64,000 nucleotides of DNA, from NCBI RefSeq assembly GCF_003367245.1, contig NZ_QRGR01000005.1, forward strand, positions 186,001-250,000, read 5' to 3'. Source of the stretch: Pontibacter diazotrophicus. GTDB lineage: Bacteria; Bacteroidota; Bacteroidia; Cytophagales; Hymenobacteraceae. The translations under genes were made by a program, and so were the position numbers. This document shows, piece after piece, positions 1-8,377 of this stretch (its first letter is position 1; the number at the start of each line of letters is the position of its first letter). The notes beneath the pieces were generated by a model. The model was not told where the DNA came from. It saw nothing but the letters and a program-made list of their open reading frames with translations, and searched no databases.

Positions 1-26
1 TAAAGTATAGTGCCGGGTAGCAAACC

Positions 27-857
27 ATGTCAATTAACAAAACAAACTTATCTGCCAGGGTAGCCCTTGCTGCAGTCTTTTTACTAGTGCTTGCGCTTGT
101 CTTGCAGTCTTGCAGCAAGTTTGAATACAGCCCTTATGAGGTGCGGCTGAAGGAGGATGAAAAGCATATCAACCAACGGAATGTAGCGCGCATAGAGGCG
201 CTTGACATAGGCTCAGCCGATACGCTGCGGTTTATCCTGACGTCCGATACGCAGGGTTTCTATCAGTCCAACGAGGACATCGTGCACCACATCAATGGCC
301 GCCGTGATGTGGATTTTGTGCTGATAAGCGGTGACCTGACAGATTTCGGATTACAGAAGGAGTTTGTGCTGGTGCATGATAGCTTCAAGAAACTGAAGGT
401 GCCGTACATTGCTGTAATTGGAAACCATGATGCCATTGATAACGGCAAGCAGGTGTATAGGGCCATGTATGGTGATTTTGACTTTAGCTTTGCGGTTGGA
501 GGAAGAAAATTCATTCTGCTGAACACGAATAACCTCGAATTTAAAAAACAGGCGCCTGACCTGGAGTGGCTGCAAAAGGAGCTTGCTCAAAGCACAGGCT
601 ATGACCACACGTTTGTTGTGTCGCATATATCGCCTACCAGCTTTGGTTTTGGTAAGGAAAAGGCGCAGCGTTATGGGGATCTGTTAAGCCAGCACAAGGT
701 AAGCTATTCCCTTCACGGCCACGACCATAACTTCAAGCATTACTTTCCTTTTGATGAAAGTGTCCCTTACCTGCATACCGGCACCACAGATCAGCGGGAG
801 TACATAGTATTCACAGTGGTAGCCGATACAGTTACCTTTGAGCGTGTTAAATTCTAG
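27..857 (+). CDS. Calcineurin-like metallophosphoesterase lipoprotein
   Basis: Predicted metal-dependent phosphoesterase anchored in the envelope. The N-terminal hydrophobic stretch ends in the lipobox LQSC, with Cys29 as the probable lipidated residue. The calcineurin-like signature is complete in order: SDTQ (Asp74), GDLTD (102-106), GNHD (132-135), VSH (His200) and GHDH (231-234), which together build the di-metal site. Length (276 aa) fits a single-domain enzyme. The substrate cannot be read from the sequence. The next gene starts 9 bp downstream, so the two are probably cotranscribed. Family assignment is firm; role is unknown. Confidence 0.85.
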   Translation: MSINKTNLSARVALAAVFLLVLALVLQSCSKFEYSPYEVRLKEDEKHINQRNVARIEALDIGSADTLRFILTSDTQGFYQSNEDIVHHINGRRDVDFVLISGDLTDFGLQKEFVLVHDSFKKLKVPYIAVIGNHDAIDNGKQVYRAMYGDFDFSFAVGGRKFILLNTNNLEFKKQAPDLEWLQKELAQSTGYDHTFVVSHISPTSFGFGKEKAQRYGDLLSQHKVSYSLHGHDHNFKHYFPFDESVPYLHTGTTDQREYIVFTVVADTVTFERVKF

Positions 858-866
858 CGTCCTCCT

Positions 867-1475
867 ATGAAAACAAAACTACTGCTATGGGTGCTGTTCA
901 TGCTGCTGTTTGCACTTCCATTTCATTCTAAAAGTCAGGGAACTGATAGCCTTGCCCCTAAGAGATGGTACCAGCCTGATGGGGTGGTGCTGCAGTATGC
1001 AGGCAATATGGGGTTCTTATCTTTTGGGCCCAGTTACAGTTTAGCTAAAAATAAGTTAAACGTAGAACTGCTATATGGTTTTGTGCCTAAACATGACGCG
1101 GAGGAGGTTCTACATCTGCTGACCCTGAAAGGTGTGTACCTGCCAATCAAAGAAGTAAAGTTAAACAAAGACTATACCCTTACACCCCTGCGTGTCGGCT
1201 TAGGGGCCAGCTATTATTTTAATGATCAGTTCCCGCTTACCTGGAAAGATGGAATACCTGCAGGCTATTACTGGTGGTCGAGTGGTGTGCGTGTGCTGGG
1301 CTTTGCCGGGGCAGGCATCAACCGCAACTTCGGCAATGACAAAACAATAAAAAGGTTAAGCCTGTACAGCGAGATCGGTACCTACGATCTCATCTTAACC
1401 TCCTGGGTAAAAGACGAGCGCCTGACATTATGGGAGATTGCAAACCTGTCGTTAGGTGCTCGGGTAAAGTTTTAA
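867..1475 (+). CDS. Hypothetical secreted/outer-membrane protein
   Basis: A 202-residue protein with a clear Sec signal peptide (about residues 1-24, ending in a SKSQG-like site). The mature part alternates hydrophobic and polar residues and is rich in Gly, Tyr and Trp. It ends in aromatic-charged residues (RVKF), as small outer-membrane beta-barrels do. The gene follows the phosphoesterase by 9 bp, suggesting an operon. I do not recognise a named family; a beta-barrel is an inference from composition and the terminal Phe. Confidence 0.6.
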   Translation: MKTKLLLWVLFMLLFALPFHSKSQGTDSLAPKRWYQPDGVVLQYAGNMGFLSFGPSYSLAKNKLNVELLYGFVPKHDAEEVLHLLTLKGVYLPIKEVKLNKDYTLTPLRVGLGASYYFNDQFPLTWKDGIPAGYYWWSSGVRVLGFAGAGINRNFGNDKTIKRLSLYSEIGTYDLILTSWVKDERLTLWEIANLSLGARVKF

Positions 1476-1580
1476 GTGCCAAAGGAGAGAAGGTTACAAC
1501 AGGAGGGGAAGTAGCGTTTTTCAGGGTTCAATGCGTGTACAGCATCCGAAAAAAAACTTAACATTAAAGAGCAACAGACC

Positions 1581-1802
1581 ATGCAGCCAATCGGGAAAAC
1601 TATTGTCATTATAGGTGTGCTAGTGGTTGTGGTAGGGCTGGTTATATGGCTGGCTGGCGATAAGTTCAGCTGGTTTGGCCACCTGCCCGGCGACATACGC
1701 GTAGAGAAGAAAAATATGCGCTTCTACGCCCCTATCACTAGTATGATTCTGCTCAGCATCCTGCTTTCGCTCCTGATGTGGTTGTTCCGGAAATTCTTTT
1801 AG
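1581..1802 (+). CDS. DUF2905-type small membrane protein
   Basis: A 73-residue protein with two membrane segments (about 7-26 and 51-70) separated by a short loop. The loop holds the family hallmark, roughly W-[FL]-G-x-L-P-G-D-I-R-V-E, visible here as WFGHLPGDIRVE. This matches the DUF2905 family found in many bacteria; its function is unknown. Start codon is ATG after an AT-rich leader. Confidence in the family is good because the loop motif is very conserved. Confidence 0.75.
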   Translation: MQPIGKTIVIIGVLVVVVGLVIWLAGDKFSWFGHLPGDIRVEKKNMRFYAPITSMILLSILLSLLMWLFRKFF

Positions 1803-1957
1803 CCGCGTGCTTTTTATGCTTAGGCCATAATGCCTAAATTGCCTTCGCCAAAGGAGTTCCTATTCTGATGAAATTAAGCTGCACAAAGATGTAATTGCCA
1901 TCCTGACGATGGGGCTTTTTTTCTTATTGCTTTGGCTTTTCTCTTAAACGCAGGGCA

Positions 1958-2722
1958 ATGTTTTTCATCCTTTCCAAGACACTACACTTCTTTCTGATGC
2001 CCTTTATCTGGGTACTCGTCCTTTTACTGCTGGCGGTGTTCCTGAAATCTTTTAGGTGGAGACGCATCAGTCTGCTGGCAGCAGTGGGAATACTCCTTGT
2101 CTTCTCTAATCCTTTTCTGGCGAATGAAGCCTGGCGGGCATGGGAGGTAAAGGCCACTCCGGTAAGTGAACTGGAGCATTATGACCTAGCCGTTATCCTG
2201 ACCGGCGTAACAGCTTACAGAGAGGATATTCCGGACAGAATTCATACGCATAAAGGAGCTGACAGATTCCTGCACCCCTTGCAGCTCTATCGTATGGGTA
2301 AGGTGGATGCGTTTCTGATTACGGGCGGTAGCGGGCGCGTATTGGCGGGGGCTGTGCCAGAAGCAGAGCAGGTGGAGAAAGTGCTGCTGATGGCTGGTGT
2401 GCCAGAGGAGGATATCAGGACAGAAGGTAACAGCCGCAACACCCGTGAGAACGCTGCGAATACAGCCGCGCTTGTCGCGCAAAACCCGGAATGGCAAAAT
2501 CTGCTGCTGGTGACCTCTGCCTTCCATATGCGCAGGTCGGCGGGCTGCTTTGATAAAGCAGGTGTCAATACCACTTCCTTCAGCACTGACTTTTATGCTT
2601 CTGAGCGGCGCTTTACACCAGACGAAACCATTATCCCGAGCATCCACGCCTTCAGCAACTGGCACCTGCTCATACATGAAATGACAGGCTTTGTAGTCTA
2701 TAAAATTTTGGGCTATTGCTAA
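1958..2722 (+). CDS. YdcF/ElyC/SanA family (DUF218) envelope protein
   Basis: A 254-residue protein with two N-terminal membrane segments (about 5-27 and 36-50) followed by the DUF218 domain. Visible landmarks are the strand VILTGV, the FLITGGSGR loop, the NSRNTRENA motif and LLVTSAFHMRRS, all characteristic of the YdcF/ElyC fold. ElyC in E. coli affects peptidoglycan and lipid-carrier homeostasis, so an envelope role is plausible. It stands alone with gaps on both sides. The specific ligand is unknown. Confidence 0.8.
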   Translation: MFFILSKTLHFFLMPFIWVLVLLLLAVFLKSFRWRRISLLAAVGILLVFSNPFLANEAWRAWEVKATPVSELEHYDLAVILTGVTAYREDIPDRIHTHKGADRFLHPLQLYRMGKVDAFLITGGSGRVLAGAVPEAEQVEKVLLMAGVPEEDIRTEGNSRNTRENAANTAALVAQNPEWQNLLLVTSAFHMRRSAGCFDKAGVNTTSFSTDFYASERRFTPDETIIPSIHAFSNWHLLIHEMTGFVVYKILGYC

Positions 2723-2844
2723 GGTGATTTTATACCTATAAGCGTATTGGTTTTAATGTATTTAGGAGAACTCTGTTCCAGCTTTCGCGAATATTGCAAC
2801 TAAATGTACTGTAGCAGGTAAAAGAAGATATATAGTAGCCACTG

Positions 2845-3567
2845 TTGTTGAGTACACCCTCCGATACCGCCATCCTTCTGTTTGCACATGCAGCGGAGCA
2901 TGAAGTGAAATCTAAAACTTTTTCTTCGTGGCACAGCGTGCATGTAAACCAAAAAATTGCGAAAGTCCTGCTAAAGCACACGCTCAGGACAATCAAAAAG
3001 TCTGGTATACCGTGCCTTACTGTCTACACAGAGCAGCAGAAGGGGAGGACTTTTGGCGAACGTTTAGCCAATGCTTTCCAGGATGCCTTTCAGGCGGGGT
3101 ATCAGCGGGTGATATGCGTGGGAAGTGATTGCCCTACCCTGTCTCCGGCCGACCTTCAACAGGCAAAAGCTGCCTTACAAGGGCATCGTATGGTGGTAGG
3201 CCCCGCCTCCGACGGAGGAGCCTATCTTATCGGGCTGCACATCGATAACTTTAATCCTGAGGCCTTTGCAATGCTTAACTGGCAAACGGAGCAGGTCATG
3301 CAGGAACTGTCTATATACGTTTTCCGGCAGGAGGCTCGCCTGGATGCTTTTGAGCTGTTGCAGGAGAAAGCAGATATTGACACGAAGGAAGACCTGAGTC
3401 TTATCCTGCAACAGCTGCCAGTTCTGAACAGGCTTAAAAGGCAGATACTTTTCATATTAACAAAAAAAGCAGCAAAAGAGCATGTGCTCCGGGGTTTACT
3501 TCAGCATCGTTTAGGTAAGCACCTCCATAACCTGCTGTTGCGGGCACCTCCATTCCAACCGCTATAA
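2845..3567 (+). CDS. Divergent DUF2064 (TIGR04282-type) glycosyltransferase, arsenosugar cluster
   Basis: A 240-residue GT-A-like protein of the DUF2064 family. It keeps the central GSDCPTLSP motif (93-101) and the GPASDGGAYLIG motif (119-130). The N-terminal nucleotide-binding signature (P-x-x-G-x-V-K-T-R-L) seen in its paralog at 5795 is absent, replaced by AEHEVKSKTFSS. It is therefore a diverged or partly inactivated copy. The only in-frame starts near the beginning are TTG codons at 2845 and 2848, with a purine-rich aaaagaag upstream. It opens the ArsS gene group, 194 bp before the AhpD-like gene. Confidence 0.7.
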   Translation: MLSTPSDTAILLFAHAAEHEVKSKTFSSWHSVHVNQKIAKVLLKHTLRTIKKSGIPCLTVYTEQQKGRTFGERLANAFQDAFQAGYQRVICVGSDCPTLSPADLQQAKAALQGHRMVVGPASDGGAYLIGLHIDNFNPEAFAMLNWQTEQVMQELSIYVFRQEARLDAFELLQEKADIDTKEDLSLILQQLPVLNRLKRQILFILTKKAAKEHVLRGLLQHRLGKHLHNLLLRAPPFQPL

Positions 3568-3761
3568 CACGCACTGTTTTTCTGAACAATGCAGCACCTG
3601 ACAGGTTGCTGCTGTAGGCGCTTTTGCACTTGCAGCCAAGGTTGTAAGAGGCAAAGCGTATTCATTTTACCTCATCAGCTAATAATAATATAAATGGCAG
3701 GAGCAATCTTTTTGCTACTGACCTGCTACTATGTTTTCTAAATTATATAAAATAACATATC

Positions 3762-4097
3762 ATGGATAAGACTTACTACAACCCGGCTGATCTATCGAAG
3801 TTTGGCAATATTTCAGAATTGCAGCCGGAAATGGGGCGCAAGTTCTTCGACTACTATGGCGAGGTGTTTAAAGAAGGTGCTCTGACGGAACGTGAGAAGG
3901 CGCTGATTGCCCTTGCTGTGTCGCATGCGGTGCAGTGCCCTTATTGCATCGACGCCTACAGCACCGATTGCCTGGAGAAAGGAGCCGATGAAAACCAGAT
4001 GATGGAGGCCGTGCATGTGGCGGCAGCCATAAAGGGCGGTGCGGCCCTGGTGCACGGGGTGCAGATGATGAACAAGATTAAAGAGCTCTCGATGTAG
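3762..4097 (+). CDS. Arsenosugar-associated AhpD/carboxymuconolactone decarboxylase-like protein
   Basis: A 111-residue single-domain protein of the AhpD/CMD fold. The redox motif CPYC (Cys59, Cys62) follows an EKALIALAVSHAV helix typical of the family. A third cysteine, Cys70, lies nearby, and the usual CxxCxxxH histidine position is a Tyr. Proteins of this subfamily are found beside ArsS and are described as peroxidase-like arsenosugar biosynthesis accessories. The gene ends 3 bp before arsS, so cotranslation is likely. Its chemical role in the pathway is unproven. Confidence 0.8.
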   Translation: MDKTYYNPADLSKFGNISELQPEMGRKFFDYYGEVFKEGALTEREKALIALAVSHAVQCPYCIDAYSTDCLEKGADENQMMEAVHVAAAIKGGAALVHGVQMMNKIKELSM

Positions 4098-4100
4098 CCT

Positions 4101-5168
4101 ATGGGATCTACCGTAAAATCACTCAAAGGGCGGCAGCATGAGCTGTCTGATTCTTTATTTCAACTGAATGTGCTGCAGGCGCCAACACAGCACGGGGAGC
4201 AGTTTCCTGCTTTTGCCAGGCGCCTGCAGGAGCACGACCTTTACCCGCTGAAGCCCACAGGTACTACCATCCTGCAGGTGAACATGGGCAAAATGTGTAA
4301 CCAGACCTGCAAGCACTGCCATGTAGATGCCGGCCCGGACCGCAAAGAAATCATGACGCGGGAAACTATGCAACTATGCCTGGATGCGCTGCAGCAGTCA
4401 CCTGGCATAACCACTGTGGACCTGACAGGCGGTGCCCCGGAGATGAACCCGGACTTCCGCTGGTTTGTGGAGGAACTATTCAAACTGGGGCGGCAGGTGA
4501 TGGTGCGCTGTAACCTCACCATTATACTGGCCAATAAAAAGTATCACGACCTGCCGGAGTTCTTTAAAAAGCATGGGGTGCATGTGGTGTCCTCATTGCC
4601 TTACTTTCAGGCTTCGCGCACGGATGCCCAACGAGGCGATGGCGTGTTCGAGAAGTCCATCAAGGCACTGCAGATGCTCAACGGGGTCGGGTATGGGCAG
4701 GAGGGCAGTGACCTGCTCCTGGACCTGGTGTATAATCCATCCGGGGCTTTCCTGCCGAGTGCGCAGGCATCGCTGGAGGCGGAGTTTAAGCGTAGGCTGC
4801 GCAGCGGCTACAGCATCGAGTTCCACAACCTGTTCTGTATTACTAACCTGCCGGTGAGCCGCTTCCTTGATTACCTGGTGCAGAGCGGCAACTACGACAG
4901 CTACATGGAGAAACTGGTGAACGCGTTCAACCCAGTGGCGGCAGCGGGTGTGATGTGCCGCAATACCATCTCTGTTGGCTGGGACGGCTACCTCTACGAC
5001 TGTGACTTCAACCAGATGCTGGAGCTGAAGGTGGAGCAGGGTTCTCCCCAGCACATCCGCGATTTTGACGCGGCAGCCCTGGATGAGAGAAACGTCGTAC
5101 TGAACCAACATTGCTATGGCTGCACAGCCGGAGCCGGCTCAAGTTGCGGTGGCGAAACGGTGAAGTAA
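4101..5168 (+). CDS. arsS: ArsS-type radical SAM enzyme (arsenosugar biosynthesis)
   Basis: A 355-residue radical SAM protein. The [4Fe-4S] cluster motif CxxxCxxC is present as Cys66, Cys70 and Cys73, followed by the GGAPEMNPDFR segment (110-120) for SAM binding. The C-terminal domain carries further cysteines (around MCRNT, YDCDF and HCYGC...SCGG, about 285-350), as in the ArsS subfamily. Known ArsS enzymes transfer a 5'-deoxyadenosyl group to a dimethylated arsenical, a step toward arsenosugars. The methyltransferase ArsM that would supply the substrate is not in this window. Neighbours (CMD-like protein, DUF2064 transferases, rhodanese) support the assignment. Confidence 0.85.
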   Translation: MGSTVKSLKGRQHELSDSLFQLNVLQAPTQHGEQFPAFARRLQEHDLYPLKPTGTTILQVNMGKMCNQTCKHCHVDAGPDRKEIMTRETMQLCLDALQQSPGITTVDLTGGAPEMNPDFRWFVEELFKLGRQVMVRCNLTIILANKKYHDLPEFFKKHGVHVVSSLPYFQASRTDAQRGDGVFEKSIKALQMLNGVGYGQEGSDLLLDLVYNPSGAFLPSAQASLEAEFKRRLRSGYSIEFHNLFCITNLPVSRFLDYLVQSGNYDSYMEKLVNAFNPVAAAGVMCRNTISVGWDGYLYDCDFNQMLELKVEQGSPQHIRDFDAAALDERNVVLNQHCYGCTAGAGSSCGGETVK

Positions 5169-5289
5169 AAGTCGTTATTTGTTATTTGTTGTTCGTGAAG
5201 AATGAAGCAGTCATACTGAAGCAGTCATTAAATCTATTTCGTCCTTTGTCTTTCATCCAACAATCCTTTGTCCTTTTGCCCTGAAATAA
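5169..5289. repeat. Short direct repeat in arsS-rhodanese spacer
   Basis: The 12-mer tgaagcagtcat occurs at 5203-5214 and 5217-5228. It is surrounded by low-complexity gttatttgttatttgttgttc and two cctttgtc-like words. It looks like decayed simple-sequence DNA rather than a regulatory site. Confidence 0.4.
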
Positions 5290-5802
5290 ATGAAGAAACT
5301 ATACCTGGCGTCGGCTACGGTGTGGCTGCTGATTCTGCAAGCCTGCGGGCAAACAACAGGCAGTGCCTATGCCCTTATGTTAAAAGGTTTGTACAGCCAT
5401 ACAATACCGCAGCTAAAGCCGGAGCAGTTGTATCAGCAACTACAAAAAGCAGAAAACAAACCGCTTTTGCTCGACACCCGCACTGCAGCGGAGCATAAGG
5501 TGAGTCATTTGAACGGTGCCAGGTTCATTGCCTACGAAAACTTTAGTCTTTCTCTGCTGAAGGATGTACCGAAAGATACGCCCATCATTGTATACTGCTC
5601 CGTTGGTTACCGCAGCGAAAAGATAGGGGAGCAGCTGCAGCAGGCGGGCTTCAACAACGTGCACAACCTGTACGGGGGTATTTTTGAATGGATAAACCAG
5701 GAATACCCGGTTTACAACAAAGCGGGCCAAACAAACAAGGTACATGCTTATTCCAGCACATGGGGCATTTGGCTGGAGAAAGGAGAGAAAGTATATGAAT
5801 GA
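5290..5802 (+). CDS. Rhodanese-like domain lipoprotein
   Basis: A 170-residue protein with lipobox LQAC (Cys19) and one rhodanese domain (about 41-145). The active-site loop is intact: Cys103 in VYCSVGYRS. The substrate-strand motif LLDTRTAAEH (60-69) and the closing NLYGGIFEW are also present. It probably acts as a persulfide or sulfurtransferase module on the periplasmic face. Its stop overlaps the next start by 8 bases (5795-5802), so it is translationally coupled to the DUF2064 transferase. A role in arsenic or thiol chemistry is inferred from context only. Confidence 0.8.
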   Translation: MKKLYLASATVWLLILQACGQTTGSAYALMLKGLYSHTIPQLKPEQLYQQLQKAENKPLLLDTRTAAEHKVSHLNGARFIAYENFSLSLLKDVPKDTPIIVYCSVGYRSEKIGEQLQQAGFNNVHNLYGGIFEWINQEYPVYNKAGQTNKVHAYSSTWGIWLEKGEKVYE

Positions 5803-6391
5803 TAAAAAGCTGTTAATGCTGTTTGTGCGCAATCCGGAGCTGGGCAAAGTAAAAACTAGGCTGGCAGCATCCGTAGGACCAGAGAAGGCCCTGGAAGTTT
5901 ACCTGCAGTTGCTGCAGCACACTCGTAAAGTTACCAGTGAGATCCCTGTGGAGAAACTGGTGTATTATTCTGATACCGTGGACACAAACGACCTGTGGCC
6001 CAATGAGGAGTACCAGAAGCGGGTGCAGCCGCCAGGCGATTTAGGAGAGAAAATGGAAGCTGCTTTTGCCGCTGCTTTTGAGGAAGGACATACTGCTGTG
6101 GTGATTATTGGCAGCGATTGCCTGCAACTGACGCCTGAAATCGTTTTGCAGGCATACCATAAGCTGGAGCAGCATGACGTGGTGATTGGCCCTGCGTTGG
6201 ACGGTGGCTATTACCTGCTGGGTATGAAAAGGCTGCACCCCGGGCTCTTCCGAAACAAACGCTGGAGCACGGAGCATGTTTTTCCGGATACACTCCAGGA
6301 TGTGGAGCGCCTGCAACTTTCCCACGCTCTCTTGCCCCGCCTTTCTGATGTGGATTACGTGGAAGACTTGGATACGCGCTTCCTGGACTGA
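5795..6391 (+). CDS. DUF2064 (TIGR04282-type) arsenosugar-cluster glycosyltransferase
   Basis: I chose the ATG at 5795, which overlaps the rhodanese stop (ATGAATGA) and follows the purine-rich ggagaaaggagagaaag. An upstream in-frame start at 5744 lies deep in the rhodanese gene. The 198-residue product has the complete family signature: FVRNPELGKVKTRLA (10-24), GSDC (106-109) and GPALDGGYYLLGM (132-144). It resembles nucleotide-sugar-dependent GT-A enzymes. It would attach or build the sugar part of an arsenosugar or related product; this is family-level knowledge, and the substrate is untested. Confidence 0.8.
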   Translation: MNDKKLLMLFVRNPELGKVKTRLAASVGPEKALEVYLQLLQHTRKVTSEIPVEKLVYYSDTVDTNDLWPNEEYQKRVQPPGDLGEKMEAAFAAAFEEGHTAVVIIGSDCLQLTPEIVLQAYHKLEQHDVVIGPALDGGYYLLGMKRLHPGLFRNKRWSTEHVFPDTLQDVERLQLSHALLPRLSDVDYVEDLDTRFLD

Positions 6392-6497
6392 TGCTGGGAC
6401 TTTGCCTTGGCTTCACCTGTCCTGCAGTATAAAATTGTCAGGAGATTTATAATAGCCCTATTCTTTTTACAAATAGGCTACCGTTACGCCTAAGGCA

Positions 6498-6650
6498 AGT
6501 CCCAGCGGGACGCACTGTTGATAGCCAATATGGGATAGGAACACCTATAGCTCCAGAGGAGCGGCCTGTTCAATATCTATTACAGACCGCTCCTCTGGAG
6601 CTATATCAATTGAAGCCTGATTTCTATCGACAGTGCGTCCCGCTGGGACT
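6498..6650. repeat. Nested inverted repeat with palindromic arms (REP-like element)
   Basis: Outer arms 6498-6524 and 6624-6650 are 27 bp each and complementary except one T-G pair. Inner arms 6546-6569 and 6582-6605 are 24 bp each with one mismatch. Each arm contains its own small near-palindrome: gtcccagcgggac in the outer arms and gctccagaggagc in the inner arms. The whole 153-bp unit could fold as one long hairpin or as four small ones. It sits in a 463-bp gene-free gap and resembles REP/BIME units moved by REP-associated tyrosine transposases; no transposase is present here. Confidence 0.75.
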
Positions 6651-6854
6651 ATAACTGAACAATCAATTTTGTGTGGAATAATATATTACTAACATGCCCT
6701 GTTTTCTGCTTCATCGGAGCAAACAAACAGCCGATAAAAGTAGTTAAATGTTTTTGCCTCAATTTGCAGGTATGGTATCGCGTATGGGCGCAACAGGCCA
6801 TGCCTGTACTAGTAGGGGCATAACCAACCAGTACAAAAGAAGTATATACATTCC

Positions 6855-7535
6855 ATGTCATCTATTATACAGAAATCTACCCTACAATTTTTAGCGGAGC
6901 TAGCAGCACATAACACCCGTGAGTGGTTTGCGGAGCACAAAAGTCGTTATGAAGATGCCCGCAAAAACTATATCAGCTTCCTGGATGAAATGCTACAGGA
7001 AATGCAGCATTTTGAACCGGCAGCACGCGGGCAAAGAGGCAAAGATCTGGTGTTCCGGATTTACCGCGACGTACGCTTCTCAAAAGACAAAAGGCCTTAC
7101 AAAGACCACTTCGGAGCTTATGTGGCGGAGGGTGGAAGGAAATCGACTTTACCGGGTTATTACCTGCACCTGGCGGGTAACAACAACTCATTTGTTGCCG
7201 GAGGACTCTGGATGCCGCCGGCCGATCAGCTAAAGGCAGTGCGGCAGGAGATTGACTACAATTTAGACGCATTCAAAGGCATCGTCGAGTCTACGGATTT
7301 CAAGAATCGCTTCGGAGAATTGCAGGGGGAGCAACTTAAAACCACGCCCAAAGGCTATGACAGAGAGAACCCTGCCATTGATTACCTGCGCCACAAAAGC
7401 TGGAATGCCATAATGCCTTTACCGGATAACGTGGTGCTACAGGATAACTTTATGCAGGTGGTGCTGGACGCTTTTCAGGCCCTGAAACCCTTCAACGATT
7501 TCCTGATGCAGCCGCTGCAGGATGTGGAAGAGTAG
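6855..7535 (+). CDS. DUF2461 (TIGR02453) family protein
   Basis: A 226-residue soluble protein matching DUF2461. Landmarks are TLQFLAELAAHNTREWF near the start, the central RIYRDVRFSKDKRPYKDH block (about 68-85), GGLWMPP (about 116-122), and the LPDN segment near the C-terminus. Family function is unknown. No signal peptide is seen. The gene is preceded by the inverted-repeat gap and followed by 83 AT-rich bases before the next gene. Confidence 0.85.
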   Translation: MSSIIQKSTLQFLAELAAHNTREWFAEHKSRYEDARKNYISFLDEMLQEMQHFEPAARGQRGKDLVFRIYRDVRFSKDKRPYKDHFGAYVAEGGRKSTLPGYYLHLAGNNNSFVAGGLWMPPADQLKAVRQEIDYNLDAFKGIVESTDFKNRFGELQGEQLKTTPKGYDRENPAIDYLRHKSWNAIMPLPDNVVLQDNFMQVVLDAFQALKPFNDFLMQPLQDVEE

Positions 7536-7618
7536 AAAAACTAAATAAAATTTTATTTTCTCTATATATTGTTTAGATTGTGTAACACAAGCTCACGTTC
7601 CACTAAAAGAATAGAGAA

Positions 7619-8302
7619 ATGAAACAGGTCCTGCTTATTCTTTTTATACTTCTTAGTATGCTCAGTGGGTATGCGCAAAGTTTCTATTTTGAGAAGCCGG
7701 ATTATAAAGAAATAGAAAAAGCCATAAAGGTTAAAGGCTCTGACTACTATTACTCTGCGCTGATGGAGCGGTATCACCGGGCAGATACAACCATGACCTT
7801 AGAAGAGAAGAGGCACCTGTACTATGGCTATTCTTTTCAGCCAAAGTATTCGCCTTACGACACGCCGGATTTTGCTGACAGCCTGCGCGCAGTACTACAG
7901 AAAGACCAACATAGTGATTCAGAACTGAAGCGCATCGTGAAGTATGCTGACTTACTTTTAGCTGATAACCCGTTTGATTTAAGAGCTATCAACTACCAGC
8001 TATACGCCCTAGAAAAGCTTGAAAAGCAGGAAGCCTTCAGGAAAAGATTAAACCAAATGAATATAACCATAGAAGCCCTTTTAAGCTCAGGTGATGGCCT
8101 GAAAAAAGAGTCTGCTTTCTATGTTATTTATACTACGCACGAATACGACCTGCTCGACATTCTGGGCTTTCAGTTTGGAGGGCAGCAAAGTTTAATCGAG
8201 CATTATGATTACCTGAAGGTAGCAGAAAACCCAAGTCAGGTAGAAGGCATGTACTTCGATGTCAGCCCGTGTTTGAACTCGCTGAATAAAATGTTCAAGT
8301 AG
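7619..8302 (+). CDS. DUF4919 domain secreted protein
   Basis: A 227-residue protein with a signal peptide (about residues 1-20, ending GYAQ). The body fits the DUF4919 family common in Bacteroidetes: DYKEIEKAIK, SALMERYHRADTTMTLEEKRHLYYGYSFQPKYSPY, and an alpha-helical C-terminal half. Function is unknown. A small hairpin lies between its stop and the convergent glycosyltransferase gene. Confidence 0.75.
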   Translation: MKQVLLILFILLSMLSGYAQSFYFEKPDYKEIEKAIKVKGSDYYYSALMERYHRADTTMTLEEKRHLYYGYSFQPKYSPYDTPDFADSLRAVLQKDQHSDSELKRIVKYADLLLADNPFDLRAINYQLYALEKLEKQEAFRKRLNQMNITIEALLSSGDGLKKESAFYVIYTTHEYDLLDILGFQFGGQQSLIEHYDYLKVAENPSQVEGMYFDVSPCLNSLNKMFK

Positions 8303-8311
8303 CCCTGCACT

Positions 8312-8336
8312 GCAGGCAGTTGGAGCCTGCTTCTTT
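8312..8336 (+). terminator. Weak hairpin between convergent genes
   Basis: gcaggc (8312-8317) pairs with gcctgc (8325-8330) around a 7-nt loop, followed by ttcttt. It lies between the DUF4919 stop and the end of the minus-strand glycosyltransferase operon, so it could end either transcript. Confidence 0.4.
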
Positions 8337-8377
8337 GCATGTGTCACTAGGCACAGTTTCCCTTTATCGAGTCAAAG

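Noticed and set aside
3709..3737. Candidate promoter TTTTTG ... TATGTTTT before the CMD-like gene
   Set aside because: Spacer is only 15 bases and the last consensus base is missing.
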